Part shown: positions 25,601-30,238 of the stretch, piece by piece
How the letters are laid out: each line of letters opens with the position of its first letter
Position numbering within the stretch: position 1 is the stretch's first letter
Made by a program: the position numbers and the translations under genes
Assembly (NCBI GenBank): GCA_043747875.1
Contig: JAYTOI010000009.1
Location: 62,001-126,000, forward strand
DNA length: 64,000 bases
Direction: 5' to 3'
From: CADEED01 sp043747875
GTDB taxonomy: Bacteria > Pseudomonadota > Gammaproteobacteria > Steroidobacterales > Steroidobacteraceae
Notes under the pieces: model-generated
What the model saw: only the letters and a program-made list of their open reading frames with translations
Databases searched by the model: none
Told to the model about the DNA's origin: nothing

Positions 25601-27639
25601 TCCCGACGCCGCCGCCGCCCAAGAAGGGCTGCGGAATGCTCGTGATGTTCCTCATGGTGGTGGTCGCGATCGTCGTGACCGTGTTCACTGCCGGCGCCGC
25701 CGCAACCGCGGCTGGCGCGGTTGCCTCGAGCGCCGCGGGCACGACCGCGGCTGCTACCGCGACCGGAGTGGCCGGAATCATGTCTACCGGAGCCGCCGCA
25801 CTGACCGGTAGTCTGGCAGCGGGTGCCGGTGGCATCGTTGCGGGGCTCAGCGCTGCTACCGTCGCGATCGGGTCCGCAGCCATCGGCGCTGCGGTTGGCA
25901 GCGCCGTGTCGCAGGGCATAGGCATCGCGCTCGGCGCGCAGGACAAGTTCGACTGGAAGGGCGTGGCCACCGCTGCCATCGGCGGCGCCATCACTGCGGG
26001 TTTGGGTGGCGGACTCGTTCCAGGCGGGAACAGCGCGCACATCGCAACCAGGATGTTAGCCACGGCCGCCAACTCCGCGATTTCGAACGCACTGACTCAA
26101 GGTGTCAGTATGGCCGTCGGGTTACAGAAGAAGTTCGACTGGCGCAGCGTCGCGCAGAGCGCGGTGGCAGCACCAATTGCTTCGGAGGCAGGCCGCTACA
26201 TCGGAGGCAAGGTCGGAGAGATGCCGACCAGTCCTGGCCAATACAATCTCGCCAAATTTGCGAGCGACGCGACCGGCACTATCGTGACGGCGGGCGTTCG
26301 CTCGGCGATGGGTGGCAGGTTCGACGTGAAGCAGGTTGCTGCCGATGTGTTCGGCAACGCGGTCGGTAATTCAATCGTGGCTGGAGCTATAAGTCATTCG
26401 ACGACACGAAGAGCTCAATCGATTCTCGACAGGGCGGGGTACGAGAGCGACAAGAAGGACCATCGGACGACGCTTTCATTTGTCCGTGGGCTGATCGATT
26501 CGAAATTGTCCGATGACGACATTTTCACTGTGCTCGACTTCGATGGCATGCAGTCGTGGCTCTATAACGCTGACGCCGCGACGGAAGGTGGCATCAGCGT
26601 CCAAACGTCGAGCGATCGCGCGGGAAGATTCGCCGAACGGGAGCTTCGTCGCATCGCGATGGAGCAAAGTTCCGCCTCCGTCACCTCGCCCGACGGGCAG
26701 CTGCTCGACGAGATACGAGTAACAGGCATCGTCGATGTTTCTGACAAGGGCCCAAGCGGATCGTCGATCACCAGGTCGATTTTCTCGAGCGGAATCGGTT
26801 TCGTCGACACAATGACCAGGTTCGAGGAAGAGCATCCTTTCCTTGCGAGCGTCGCCTTTAACACCGGCAAAGTCCTACTGACCGGTGGTCCACTGAAGTC
26901 CGTCGTCAATAAGGCCGCGAAGGGTGTCTTTGGGGACCAAATGGATCAGGCGCGCTCAAAGGTCGCAGGGTTCGCGCAAGAGCGCACCAGCTCTTTCGTG
27001 ACCGCCATGAACTTTGAAGCAACGATCTCGATCGGGGTCATCGATGTCCCATTCACGAGCAGCATGTTCGGTACCGGCGCCGGCGAAGTCGCAGGCGGCC
27101 TGGTTGAGACGTTTCTCGATGGAAGCGTTAAAGATATTAGCGCTCGTGGCAAGCGAGTGTCGGATCTGGGGAATGGGCCGCCGAGCATGTCGCTCACAGG
27201 ATCGGCAAGTGGTCCTGGCGGGATGTCCATTAACGTCACGAGGCAGCCAACCTTCAATCAGAAGGAATTCGATCGCAAAACAAACCGCCTACAAACGCTG
27301 GCGGAAAAAGGGCGACTGAATTCCAATATTCCTCATGGAGTGACCGACGCTGAACGGCGTGCGTTAACAAGGCAATATCGGAGCGGGCTAGAAGACCGCA
27401 TCAACCGTAGGTGGGCAAACGACCCCGTCAAGCGTGACAATGCCCTTGCGCGTCTGCGAAACTCCGATATAGATCACATTCAAGATCTTCAGCTCGGTGG
27501 GACGAATACTCGGAGCAATTTGAAGACACTCGATTCGCAGGTGAATCAGGCGATGGGAAGAGAAATATCTACTCAGCTTCCGCGTGGCGTAAGCGTTCCT
27601 GTGACTGACGTCATTGTCGTCAACCCGCTGCAGCAATGA
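10663..27639 (+). CDS. Giant Rhs/YD-repeat polymorphic toxin with HNH-type nuclease tip
   Basis: 5658 residues. I prefer the ATG at 10663, six bases after TAGGGG, over the ATG at 10657 that touches it. Seen in order (residues): N-terminal GLGLFNSS / NGNLVVQ segment; a WxxG/NGTSW beta-propeller-like insert at about 322-743 flanked by Gly-rich linkers; YD repeats at 746-2945; Ig/FN3-like beta domains at about 2950-4140; YD repeats to about 4813; a LysM-like segment at 4902-4952 (KGDTLRRIALRVYGD); an Ala/Gly hydrophobic stretch at about 4990-5090; and a tip ending in DIDHIQDLQLGG (D5604-H5605) and SNLKTLDSQVN. That tip pattern is typical of HNH/His-Me-finger nucleases ending Rhs proteins. The YD shell is expected to encapsulate the tip. 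No Sec signal, PAAR or VgrG-like part is visible, so the export route is unknown. The last 400 bases have lower G+C (50-55% by hand) than the core. Confidence 0.93.
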   Translation: MVAVVSGSGLGLFNSSSASGNANVGRGRDQVFVNNTNGNLVVQSVDDTLSALGLDFAGIRTYNSQGLTDEDNNDQWRMWAHQRLTAVTGGAGVNTGGSSLKKIFGDGSEVTYTYNTTRSRYESTDGDGAHDFLNWNGTVWTWTDGSSRTTEEYALVNGTLRLKFSRDTDGNTVTYNYHATTFLLDNIVMAGSPAQTIFFDYSGSDITAIRVVSGGTQTLTRYFYDTSHRLRQVVVDLTPADNTAPLPDANGDGLIEATANQTYITTYTYDGTSKRIASIAQSDGSSVAFTYQLIDGQYRVKTYTDGEGRLTTLNYSLPSTSGGGTPAGWAPAQSLETSSLDVTDPTIAFDANGNGIAVWAHQGGEIAARRFDKATNTWGNIASVRTGAAASPEFGSNLSLSVDDNGNSVLAWLLSNDDTGQRAVYASRFNAAANSWSAPASLGSVASAAYVTIDASIRGAYAAVSWSNYSGANADLFVSRWNGTSWSSAMPVESAAGLADRAAVAVDAQGRVSVVWRQAADAVSAYNVFANRYDGTSWSGATPLESTAATAGELNFGFDGSGNGIVMWTQGNDVLMRRYTASNNTWAAAPPPLDSGSTAIGAISLSVDFGGNAIAAWVQSDGTIASCYASRYDVASNAWSPATLVESLAAAVNSIDTAIAGNQAAVIMGVTGGALQDRDLYAARWNGTSWTTDALSTGGSFSAGYATQIAIDSQGNAVQIGMALDANVGSAVVRRYNAVASGGGGPSTTTYLQTDVVDALGRTTTYTQDSLGRVTSRQSPTVSGVRLTTSYGYDADGNLTTITEDPTGLNRVIAMSYDALGNMLSSRDSGGNTVARTYNNFNQLLTEVKYLVPDPDGGGSAQPGTPLTTRLVYDGTTTASESHLRFLISADGRVTEHVYNTAGQRTTTLNYLGALYTGTAFAESDLVTWTGARDKTQLERTEYLYDPRGLLSTFTSFVTTDGTGAGTGTPSVTKFVYDQRGQLLQTITPLGSANTPNPATPNLSYATTYIYDGLGRVLSATSWNSSSSLTTTLNAYDDANRRTAMTLASGLVTTFTYNRDGELVTVSNGTAAATTSLGAVTHTYDAGGRLRVTTDQTGVKTYCFYDEANRKIGYVDGDGSLTEHIYNRADQLIKTVRYSTLLTGATQTALSGGSWNTVAFSALRTEANATPARNQITRSVYDAVGRMVFAVDELGAITKNVYDGANRLTDQVRFFNIVTIAASVDEVLPAGIAVAAHASDRRTRFFYNADGQLAGTLDAAGFLKENVYDAAGHLITQLGYYNASDASRWATGALDTLRPGSAGSVAQPDAARDIRTRSFYDGQGRKVGELDGERYLTELVYDVAGNVTQSIRYDRVLTDTNGTATFATLRAAATVAGTATHSTAFTYDGAGRVLTETNFESTQTVYAYDSVGNVVTATFANGTTEGRTTRSRYDLLGRVTQELTAEGNAALTALGASPTQTQIDTVWNSFSVTYAYDNASRRISATVRPNDSQTNTTYFYYDNDGRLRFELDPRGRVTENRYNALGQLVDRIQYWRTVTITGPAGGLLTATLISQLSSTEISNVHEKTTLVYSLRGEQTVTATAADAMTIQSYNSFGELETRNAGTGFTAFTHFYDNRGALKRTERAGTVYESRVYDAFGRLKSVTDARGNTSTRTYDRLGREVTTQQAGDANASLTTYDAFSRTVRVRDKLLNETVYQYTDSTRTLTVTTPEGIVLTTVRNRHGDTLSVAANGNTTSYTYDLNGRQTGASDNLGSLESRAYDRAGRQIEARDARGIITTFVYDAANRVLTRTVDSAAGGLALVTSFAHDAQNRWLTVTEPGSRVTRTEYDRDGRVAAVVLDPSGVARRTEYQYDAANHNTLVIEAAGTAKPRRTLYVFDALGRRTDEYVDPLSLGGTGSLDLRTQYRYDANGNVTRKIDALGNSTWYVYDTQDRLVQTIDALGGVTQLTYDAQDRITVTRRYFNTVALPTGDAAASQSITTTVNDRVTRSVYDRDGREKYTLQTLSASGTPGSLTEQAVVTERSFDAAGNVTRTRVYRNVITVPGTPTTSSVTTALTAAQNDPAVLHADDRVEWTAYDVRGRAVFVVDSSGAVAKSQYDACGNVVATIAYAERVALGNLMTTASLTTWSDGASIASNAANRITRFWYDTLDRLRFALDAEGYLVETRHLDGARQTQSIVYAGKPTVPANATLAQLVTAAGAAPYQSLNQTTTQTRDTAGRVVQVTDADLRSEYFGYDALGNKTSFVNKKGASATDAAFMWTYEYDANGRLIYERSPAVDVTTVTESVPGAGVLNASSTNARVVTRFEYDSLGNLRFRREAYGTTRERFTEYRYDALGRQTRVVFPTAGVYNTSGNSQLGNGSAVARTEDNVALFSEVAYDSLGNAFRNRDVAGSNSYKAYDALGRVTHEVDALGFVTSYRFDTFGNRTELTRHVNALSSAIPGNATSLLASDVTSRLVTSSSTDRTIVTGYDRLNRIVSVTQPSVANFEPNAGSSGGTTFTAGATTLSEYDAFGTLVRSRELLTNAPSYADTYYYSDRLGQKTAEVDPLGYLTIYEYDETGDLKRSVEYARPRTGTLNTTTYGDAVATTRAVFAPDSPEAAGGYDRVTSFTYDLLNRKKTETRIGIEFSTLNVAATDVTSTTGDQVTSYDYDYVGNQTRMTQAVGGNSLVTYTYYDVLGRVIAVAEPARDPGDGVTLIPYTRMARDAFGNLVQQTIYGGGADSIPASGLPVPKAAPAASSNRVSTFLLDGRNNAIRSSDPLAFTRYASYNARGEVAKEWQIVTNPGDPATSADDRTETLVTLYEYDALGRQTSVKEPQRHEGATSILVTKASQYNAFGEITYQGVTGAQGTSGQQEYFDYDRAGRLWRTNSGDGVNKVYLYNLAGQMTAELRSKTENLASSALASAQDVVSNVPAANLMRTETRYDARGMVVEQRLPVFTVENGVEQVASDVRLATIASGAAYVNWSGIADSSVTIRFEYRALGSTSAYATLNVETLPESRLGANVHSLYNQTYEYRISYRRNTEATAYAESAGTFRVARSVTTTLSIAQAAPDPAAEVSALAVTQNNGMIIWAAPADTSVVAKLRYKVAGSPATAWQPELTATRSGANFEINARTALADAGNYDYEIEYTRNSSVIAKRTGQLFSAGSTAQRNVRVDTSSENPLTTFSQLIPVPNMSGRLMTWPGPGDASITPTFEYKLTSASSYTSSLSIDRSTSTWNVNTAAVANDSYHYRIQYKIGNRVVAEQIGTFNIAANGTVTTTTAGVTRDTAPPATELVSNIAGTGGVLGASASNVVSQTGESGYDHRYPTTVYRWFGSNSVNLSWASVGSQPVRVVLDYSSVAYQTSPSVARSVEQVFGTGGSGVTFAWGSTSPVYYSDTQLITVPGGIRSNAAIRVRVYARDSAGNYTVMLRDSATAVTTPASLTWSAPADAALTPTFNYYNGSSWVTRATTRSGNAVSVDLSDLAQGNYDYELRYTKSGAVSVAAGTFQISGATAIKLTQGNSTQDPSWLTPTTSGSRVNWSLQPPAGTTVRFNWFNGSTWVTRGHDTDGTNYSVDMTGMAAGSYLYDIYYVRSGESYAYARVTGTLTVGVTTQTVQGALSIGTPTTNVVNATARITPVTVTGDTISWNRAKFNTADEIRVRYTLNGTTYTAAVAGSGPNYSASFTQLPSGTTAVSWLIEYLRSGETDPYAKATGQATFTLYYSQSASVTSVTPQQGLTGYDHRYPLTVYQWSGSNSTNLNWASVGSQPVRVVLDYFTLGYVSSTSVAANVTQDFASGGTGVTLGWGSSNTRWYDWQEFEPIKGGIDATRPMVVKVYGRDAGGNYTILLRDSTVVLPPPQITISSQAPVYPSGVQQVSAPVDLGNGSFGWTTAPAAGATVLFKYNGIEVATAAYGSGRQVNLSALADGTYTYEITYTNGTPGVQNPYARATGTFTLARNPGPAGQLDFSVNTALAADPLVNGADPLDAVVAIEQMNVPSNPDGGYLLQETTGTPSIAATYRIEWNPLVGKYTRGGGFIADYSVSTGRYLFWSDPPTVLADATKVFEWRVAGATGGWTSKTIEKIFDGQGNRFLGVNVGSMPPGSFEYRIRYMRAGETNSFAVRTGAMTNPATVGSVIADTTANSIRNRTDLLPRAQQSYDRWGNIISITDARNAVTNLRYDQLGQLIEKKLPTVEIVAISAASGAVSAPANGRPTQRNYYDVLGRLIATRDANGSLSTARLNNGGQTLRATNADGTYKSYVYDAFGNRTLQIDERSFRTRYTYNALNLLEKTDQEAVENAFAGNITGAIITQSYLYDQAGRRIVDTDGKGMSTRYWYDLLGNVVKRVSASNAIMSYEYDLLGNKTREIDAIGGVKNWSYDYFGRLVTHVELGTFTYTPNVSTHTWTTTYAPGYAHTYEYDFAGLNLSHTSTGGINLKMSYDAAGHLMKTVENSLAVAGSGLQSVKRETRYAYDALGRHSREQSVVDGVKYSDARISYDAAGRMKSVWDIGAGVTFSYDANGNRTRIQAESSSQNNAQAGEMHQSNAYDRWWNYLSTGWFTNGKTLDQGTTDLWYKYDVMNRLVLSRGWNVNGVVVADSSEAVNVPHRSIELGYDATGNRNYHKQWGMSAKYSVSGSTYSMVDGFSVEESRYDGLGRVVQMKKDGMVVGTYVYDKTSRQTFAETSQISGTALGTGRTYSFYGNDGRLYSQRIEGNTTESPSEFRVQSEVTFGESQLVLDWNGNTPRSFWTNGYDAAGVLRRYEVAVRKVNGDVKYTSTYKLDYRAGESYQEVSNDHTATGEDAPFSASTQKRYDVNGNLLSVQRNNDVHLNRFFVYDGNGQMLVQVRAQSDGTLPNNAFANAAKTGNADQWGRYFYANGASVGNMGALPSFFNNQPSQSWYFDVDDGSVSEANLSAPSQIVAVKGDTLRRIALRVYGDANLWYILADENGIAGPDEVLPEGMTIRLPNRVVSLQNSADVFKPFDAGRVIGDTSPVLDFPTPPPPKKGCGMLVMFLMVVVAIVVTVFTAGAAATAAGAVASSAAGTTAAATATGVAGIMSTGAAALTGSLAAGAGGIVAGLSAATVAIGSAAIGAAVGSAVSQGIGIALGAQDKFDWKGVATAAIGGAITAGLGGGLVPGGNSAHIATRMLATAANSAISNALTQGVSMAVGLQKKFDWRSVAQSAVAAPIASEAGRYIGGKVGEMPTSPGQYNLAKFASDATGTIVTAGVRSAMGGRFDVKQVAADVFGNAVGNSIVAGAISHSTTRRAQSILDRAGYESDKKDHRTTLSFVRGLIDSKLSDDDIFTVLDFDGMQSWLYNADAATEGGISVQTSSDRAGRFAERELRRIAMEQSSASVTSPDGQLLDEIRVTGIVDVSDKGPSGSSITRSIFSSGIGFVDTMTRFEEEHPFLASVAFNTGKVLLTGGPLKSVVNKAAKGVFGDQMDQARSKVAGFAQERTSSFVTAMNFEATISIGVIDVPFTSSMFGTGAGEVAGGLVETFLDGSVKDISARGKRVSDLGNGPPSMSLTGSASGPGGMSINVTRQPTFNQKEFDRKTNRLQTLAEKGRLNSNIPHGVTDAERRALTRQYRSGLEDRINRRWANDPVKRDNALARLRNSDIDHIQDLQLGGTNTRSNLKTLDSQVNQAMGREISTQLPRGVSVPVTDVIVVNPLQQ

Positions 27640-28118
27640 CGGCTGTTGAAGTTATCGAGCGCGTGATAGCCGCCAAATTTTTGAGTGCGGGGCTCACTTT
27701 CATTCCGGACCGAGGCGTTTCGCCTGGAGATTTGGCTCAACTGCAGGCGGCACTTGGCCGAAAGTTTTCTCTCCCCCATTTGCGGGTTTTGCAGCGTTGG
27801 GCCGGTTTGAATCTTGATGTCGTTCGCATCTACGGCGCGGAAGAAACTCGAAATATTCGCGGCCTCTGCCAACGACAGGAGGGTCCCTTGTCGGAAATCC
27901 CCGGTGTGATCGTATTTGCTGATGATCCGGCTGGCTTCAGCTATGGAGAGGCACCAAATGGCAACGTCCTTGTTTACGATTCAGACGGCCAAACGGTTAA
28001 GACTCTTGCTGCTGACATGGATGATTTCTTTTCGCGCCTGGTCTTCGGTGTCGACGCGAAAGATTTTGCGGGCGCCGATTGGTTTGCCGAGCTCAAAGCA
28101 GCACGAATCGTCATCTAG
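27636..28118 (+). CDS. SMI1/KNR4-like (SUKH) putative immunity protein
   Basis: 160 residues. The ATG overlaps the rhs stop as ATGA, exactly as at the first rhs-immunity junction. LQAALGRKFSLPHLRVLQRW followed by IYGAEE, then FADDPAGFSYGEAPNG, VLVYDSDGQ and a C-terminal MDDFFSRL helix, match the layout of the SUKH superfamily, whose members commonly protect cells from nuclease-tipped polymorphic toxins. No export signal, so it acts in the cytoplasm, presumably by binding the nuclease tip of the gene before it. Composition is A+T-richer than the rhs core. The family call is by pattern only; the immunity role is an inference from context. Confidence 0.72.
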   Translation: MTAVEVIERVIAAKFLSAGLTFIPDRGVSPGDLAQLQAALGRKFSLPHLRVLQRWAGLNLDVVRIYGAEETRNIRGLCQRQEGPLSEIPGVIVFADDPAGFSYGEAPNGNVLVYDSDGQTVKTLAADMDDFFSRLVFGVDAKDFAGADWFAELKAARIVI

Positions 28119-28273
28119 CATCTTCTAACTAGTCCGCTGCGCAGCCGGCTGCTGGAGCTAAATTTCGAAATATTGACACTAGATTGCTTCGTACCGCTCA
28201 CACCGACAACAGTCGAAATGGGGGCGCAAATACAGATCGGCACCCGAATGTACCTCCAGGCGCAGCGCTTCGA

Positions 28274-28500
28274 TCACAGAGCTACGGCAGCCCGGTTGCC
28301 TTCACCGATCACGACATCAACAGCAACTTCCGGCTGCGCACGGTGACCGACGCGGAGAACCGGATCACCACGTTCACGTACAGCGTGTGTCGGGGGCGGC
28401 GGCGCGCAGGCGATCGCGACTGCCATTGCCGGCCAGATCTCGAGCCAGAACACGAGCAACCTTCCGGGAAACATCCCGGCGGACAGTGACAGGACATTTC
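28274..28500 (+). pseudogene. rhs gene fragment, frameshifted
   Basis: One frame reads GSPVAFTDHD and FRLRTVTDAENRITTFTYS up to nt 28384, which aligns with SVAFTYQLIDGQYRVKTYTDGEGRLTTLNYS-type sequence just before the beta-propeller insert of the large rhs gene. After 28386 the sense continues in another frame with a Gly-rich GGGGAQAIATAIAG segment, so a one-base shift interrupts it. No start and no long continuation exist. It marks a third rhs copy that has been deleted. Confidence 0.6.
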
Positions 28501-28523
28501 CAACAAAAATCGATATCTCTCCC

Positions 28524-28636
28524 TGTCACGAATCGCACCGTCGTGACATCACACCGCAGGCGCTCGCACAGATGTGCCCGGTAACCAGCTGAATTGCACC
28601 AGCTTCCTACCCGGCGCGCCTATCGAGATCTGTGCA
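28524..28636 (+). repeat. Leader repeat copy B
   Basis: About 113 bases that align along their length with copy C (28889-29001). Shared landmarks are TGTCAC, ATCGCA, TCGCACA/TCACGCACAA, CAGCTTCCT and GCGCCTATC followed by AGAT and TGTGC. It begins 24 bases after the rhs fragment and has several small gaps and substitutions against C. No coding potential is evident. Confidence 0.5.
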
Positions 28637-28762
28637 GTACGGTTTTTCGCGCACGCCGACCGTATCTCGAGTGGCACACAGGCGGGTGCAGCAAGAAAGC
28701 TTCGTGGCCGGCGATTCGCCCATCAGGCGGCCATCGACTTTTTCTGACCCAGAGTGAAGAGA

Positions 28763-29001
28763 CGCGCTCCACAGCGTTCTCACTACCCGCCTGATGGATA
28801 TGAATCTCGTATCCCTCGATCAAAGTCTCGCGCGCCGCAAGACGCGGATGCTCGAGACCTCCGCTATCCCGAAAAATATTTTTTTCCATGTCACTGATCG
28901 CAGTCTCGTGTCACGGTGCTAAAGTCTCACGCACAACTCCCCGCGATAAACCTCTGATTCGCAGCAGCTTCCTTTCTGGTGCGCCTATCAAGATTTGTGC
29001 G
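28763..29001 (+). repeat. Leader repeat copy C
   Basis: The 5' half (to about 28940) aligns with the leader of the second rhs gene (10245-10430): GCGTTCTC/CTACCCGC, then CGCTATCCCGAAAAATAT, then TGTCAC. The 3' half (28889-29001) aligns with copy B. It therefore looks like the most complete ancestral leader, now stranded without its rhs gene 200 bases upstream of fliQ. Confidence 0.5.
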
Positions 29002-29053
29002 CGCATTTTTTTGCAGCGATCGAATTCCTGAAATTTCACGGCAGTCAATCAGA

Positions 29054-29083
29054 TTGACCCTGAAATCGGAGTCACGATTTACT
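29054..29083 (+). promoter_or_regulatory. Weak candidate sigma-70 promoter of the flagellar cluster
   Basis: TTGACC (29054-29059) and TTTACT (29078-29083) are separated by 18 bases, 115 bases before fliQ. Matches are 5/6 and 4/6 to the consensus. This is the best candidate I found but unproven; a TAAA...GCGATAA pair at 28920-28949 resembles a sigma-28 promoter but with three extra spacer bases. Confidence 0.25.
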
Positions 29084-29198
29084 CGCCCCCGTCAGAAGCA
29101 ACTGACAGACGAACCCAAAAACGTAGACAGATAAATCCTGCAAATACGTTGAAGGTTTAGTCGGCAGCGAAAAAATCGAAAGGCAAGGGGTGTCGGGG

Positions 29199-29474
29199 AT
29201 GGGCGATCTAGGTGGGGACATGGCGCTGGCCATGACTTCGGACATGCTATGGACGGCGATCAAGATGGCGGCGCCACTGATCGGCATCACCACTGTGGTC
29301 GGACTGCTGGTCAGCGTCCTGCAGAGCGTCACGCAGATCCAGGAATCCTCGCTGACGTTCGTCCCCAAGCTCATCGCGGCCGCGGGCGTCTTACTCGTGC
29401 TCGGCGGCTGGATGATGAGCCTGCTGGTCGAGTACGCCACGCGCCTCATCGGGAACATCCCCAACTACCTATGA
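29199..29474 (+). CDS. fliQ: Flagellar export gate protein FliQ
   Basis: 91 residues with two hydrophobic helices (roughly 22-46 and 58-82), the size and shape of FliQ. TQIQESSLTFVPK between the helices is the family's conserved loop. FliQ joins FliP and FliR in the inner-membrane export gate, with FlhA and FlhB. The ATG at 29199 follows AAGGGG at a good distance; an in-frame GTG at 29190 is an alternative. First gene of the 20-kb cluster, separated from fliP, which lies at the other end. Confidence 0.93.
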   Translation: MGDLGGDMALAMTSDMLWTAIKMAAPLIGITTVVGLLVSVLQSVTQIQESSLTFVPKLIAAAGVLLVLGGWMMSLLVEYATRLIGNIPNYL

Positions 29475-30238
29475 CGCTGCGCATCGACATGGCCTGGCTG
29501 ATCGCAACGCTGCTGCTGTCGGCGCGCATCGCGGCGGCGACGATGCTGACGCCGATCTTCGGTCCCACGCAGATTCCCGGCCCGGTGCGCGTCGTGATCG
29601 CGCTCGGGCTCTCGGCGTTCCTGGTGCTCGCGGTGCCGGTCACGGTGCCGCCCATCGACTCGGCACTCGGCCTGTCCATCGCGACGCTGGGCGAGCTGAT
29701 GCTCGGCGCCAGCCTCGCATTCGGCTTCCTCGTAGCCTACGCGGCGACCCAGATCGCCGGCCGTGTGCTCGACATCCAGCTCGGCTACAGCGCGTCCGCG
29801 GTGCTGAACCCGACCACTCAGACACCCGCGCCGCTGATCGGTTCGGTGCTCGGAATGGCGGCCGTCGCGGTGTTCCTCGCGATGGACGGGCATCACGTGC
29901 TGCTGCGCGCGCTGGCGCTGTCGGTCGAACACTATCCGCCGGGCGCGCTGGCCTTCGACATCGACTTCGGCGAACACCTGAGATTCTCGGGCGCGATGTT
30001 CACCTTCGGTCTGGCGCTGGCCGCGCCGGTCATGCTGACGCTGCTGCTCGCCGACCTCGCGCTCGCGGTGATGTCGCGCAGCATGCCGCAGCTCAACGTC
30101 TTCGTGCTCAGCTTCTCGATCAAGATCGTGCTCGGTCTGCTCGGCCTCGCGGTCTCGGTGAAGTTCGCCGGCGCCGTGTTGACGAGTCTCTTCGAGTCCA
30201 CCTACCGCTTCTGGGATGGGGTGGCCGGCAATGGCTGA
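29471..30238 (+). CDS. fliR: Flagellar export gate protein FliR
   Basis: 255 residues, polytopic with about six hydrophobic helices, starting MTLRIDMAWLIATLLLSARI. FGPTQIPGPVRVVIALGLS and DIQLGYSASAVLNP are characteristic FliR stretches. It completes the FliPQR pore together with FlhB. The ATG overlaps the fliQ stop as ATGA. Normal length; nothing unusual seen. Confidence 0.93.
   Translation: MTLRIDMAWLIATLLLSARIAAATMLTPIFGPTQIPGPVRVVIALGLSAFLVLAVPVTVPPIDSALGLSIATLGELMLGASLAFGFLVAYAATQIAGRVLDIQLGYSASAVLNPTTQTPAPLIGSVLGMAAVAVFLAMDGHHVLLRALALSVEHYPPGALAFDIDFGEHLRFSGAMFTFGLALAAPVMLTLLLADLALAVMSRSMPQLNVFVLSFSIKIVLGLLGLAVSVKFAGAVLTSLFESTYRFWDGVAGNG

Larger units (their letters stand above)
28119..29198 (+). 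other. rhs graveyard and upstream region of the flagellar cluster
   Basis: About 1.08 kb without an intact gene between the SUKH-like gene and fliQ. It contains a frameshifted rhs fragment (28274-28500), a small GC hairpin CCGGGA-AACA-TCCCGG at 28464-28479 with no T-tract, and two degenerate copies of the rhs leader (28524-28636 and 28763-29001). The last 200 bases must hold the promoter of the flagellar cluster. It reads as the residue of at least one lost rhs gene. Confidence 0.6.

Noticed and set aside
10663..28118. Type VI secretion effector assignment for the rhs genes
   Set aside because: No PAAR, VgrG, Hcp or EagR-type chaperone gene is visible in the window.
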